From contig JAGAAA010000004.1 of the NCBI GenBank assembly GCA_017615495.1, positions 1 through 13,592 on the forward strand: a DNA stretch of 13,592 nt, given 5' to 3'. The notes below the pieces were generated by a model, which was not told the DNA's origin, made no database searches, and worked only from the letters and a program-made list of their open reading frames with translations. Made by a program: the position numbers and the translations under genes. Source of the stretch: Clostridia bacterium (GTDB lineage: Bacteria > Bacillota > Clostridia > Christensenellales > CAG-1252). Positions 12,668-13,592 of the stretch are shown here, in pieces (position 1 is the stretch's first letter; the number at the start of each line of letters is the position of its first letter).

Positions 12668-13592
12668 TGTTTGACGACGAGAATTTTATCACCAGCGCGA
12701 TGGGGGACCGCCTCCTGACCGGCGACAGGGAAGAAAACGACGAAGAGATCGAAAACACCTTGCGCCCCAAAACGATGAACGAATACGTCGGGCAAGAGAA
12801 GGTCAAGGCGAATCTTTCCGTCTTTATCCACTCCGCCAAAAAGAGAAACGAGGCGCTCGACCACGTTTTGCTTTACGGCCCGCCCGGTCTCGGTAAAACC
12901 ACCCTCGCGCACATTATCGCCAACGAAATGAATTCACAGATCAAGGTGACGTCCGGCCCCGCCATTGAAAAAGCGGCGGATCTTGCGGCGATGCTCACCA
13001 ATCTTTACGACGGCGACGTTTTGTTCATCGACGAGATCCATCGTCTTTCACACGCGGTGGAGGAGATCCTTTATCCCGCAATGGAGGACTATGTCCTCGA
13101 CTTCGTGGTAGGCAAGGGTCCCAGCGCAAAAAGCATCCGTCTTCCTCTTAAAAAATTTACGTTGATTGGCGCCACCACCCGCGCGGGTATGCTCACCGCG
13201 CCGTTGAGGGATCGTTTTGGCGTGATCTGCAGGTTGGAGATGTACAAGCCCGAAGAGCTTGCCCGCATCGTCACCAGAAGCGCCAAGCTTTTGGAGATCG
13301 GCATCGAAAAGGACGCCGCGGTAGAGATCGCGCGTCGCTCTCGCGGCACCCCGCGTATCGCCAACCGTTTGTTGAAGCGCGTGAGGGATTTTTCGGAATT
13401 TGAAAACGAAAAAACCATCACCGTCGCCACGGCAAAGCGCAGCCTCGATCTCTTAGAGATCGACGACCTCGGTTTGGACCACGTCGACAGAGAGATCCTT
13501 TTGACCATCATCAAAAAGCACAACGGCGGCCCCGTGGGGCTGGAGACCTTGTCCGCCACCATCGGCGAGGATACCACCACCATCGAGGACGT
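12664..13592 (+). CDS. ruvB: Holliday junction branch migration ATPase RuvB, 3' end missing
   Basis: RuvB is the AAA+ hexameric motor that drives branch migration. The frame runs off the right edge after about 309 codons; the family has about 330-350, so only a short C-terminal piece is missing. Visible parts are an acidic N-terminal extension, LRPKTMNEYVGQ, Walker A GPPGLGKT (72-79), Walker B LFIDEIH (about 120-126), sensor I GATTRAG (169-175), arginine-finger region LRDRFG (181-186), and the C-terminal winged helix through ETLSATIGED. Two adjacent in-frame ATGs (12664 and 12667) are possible starts. The first overlaps the ruvA stop by 4 bp and is preferred. Confidence 0.96.
   Translation, partial: MMFDDENFITSAMGDRLLTGDREENDEEIENTLRPKTMNEYVGQEKVKANLSVFIHSAKKRNEALDHVLLYGPPGLGKTTLAHIIANEMNSQIKVTSGPAIEKAADLAAMLTNLYDGDVLFIDEIHRLSHAVEEILYPAMEDYVLDFVVGKGPSAKSIRLPLKKFTLIGATTRAGMLTAPLRDRFGVICRLEMYKPEELARIVTRSAKLLEIGIEKDAAVEIARRSRGTPRIANRLLKRVRDFSEFENEKTITVATAKRSLDLLEIDDLGLDHVDREILLTIIKKHNGGPVGLETLSATIGEDTTTIED

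Overview
This window looks like a chromosomal segment of a spore-forming member of the Bacillota, most likely the Clostridia, with roughly balanced GC. Three things support this: strong GGAGG-type ribosome binding sites, a T-box leader and an L20-type leader, and the gene order rlmN / rpe-thiN-(spoVM) / rpmB on the opposite strand / yloU-yloV, which matches the Bacillus subtilis yloN-yloV neighbourhood. The species cannot be named from the sequence. Nearly all of the DNA is core housekeeping, and no phage or transposase gene is visible.

Region 1 (1-4714): the 3' part of rlmN, then rpe and thiN overlapping by 4 bp, then a 27-codon TTG-initiated ORF that I call a divergent spoVM, because it has a perfect Shine-Dalgarno, the right length, the right position, and P9/F11/G21 in register. 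A bidirectional terminator separates this from rpmB (minus strand). A divergent promoter pair then fires rpmB leftwards and yloU-yloV(fakA) rightwards.

Region 2 (4734-5580): a promoter, tRNA-Gly(GCC), two tandem 122-123 bp structured repeats that each end in a copy of the tRNA-Gly 3' end, a hairpin-rich linker, tRNA-Cys(GCA), tRNA-Leu(TAA), and a T-box leader for thrS. There is no obvious separate thrS promoter, so the tRNA transcript may run into the T-box. tRNA-Gly and tRNA-Cys both carry C instead of T at position 55. The repeats are the least explained feature of the window: their two copies differ in sequence but keep the same hairpins through compensatory changes.

Region 3 (5581-8805): thrS, then a strong promoter, an L20-type leader ending in an attenuator, and infC-rpmI-rplT with a terminator. 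infC appears to start at ATA, a non-canonical start of the kind used for IF3 autoregulation.

Region 4 (8817-13592): a TrmH-family RNA methyltransferase, yebC, proA, ruvC, ruvA and 5' ruvB, closely spaced or overlapping. This suggests one transcription unit, possibly helped by a promoter inside the methyltransferase gene. The themes of the window are translation (RNA methylation, tRNAs, ThrRS, IF3, L20/L28/L35, YebC), membrane lipid supply (FakA), and Holliday junction processing (RuvABC).
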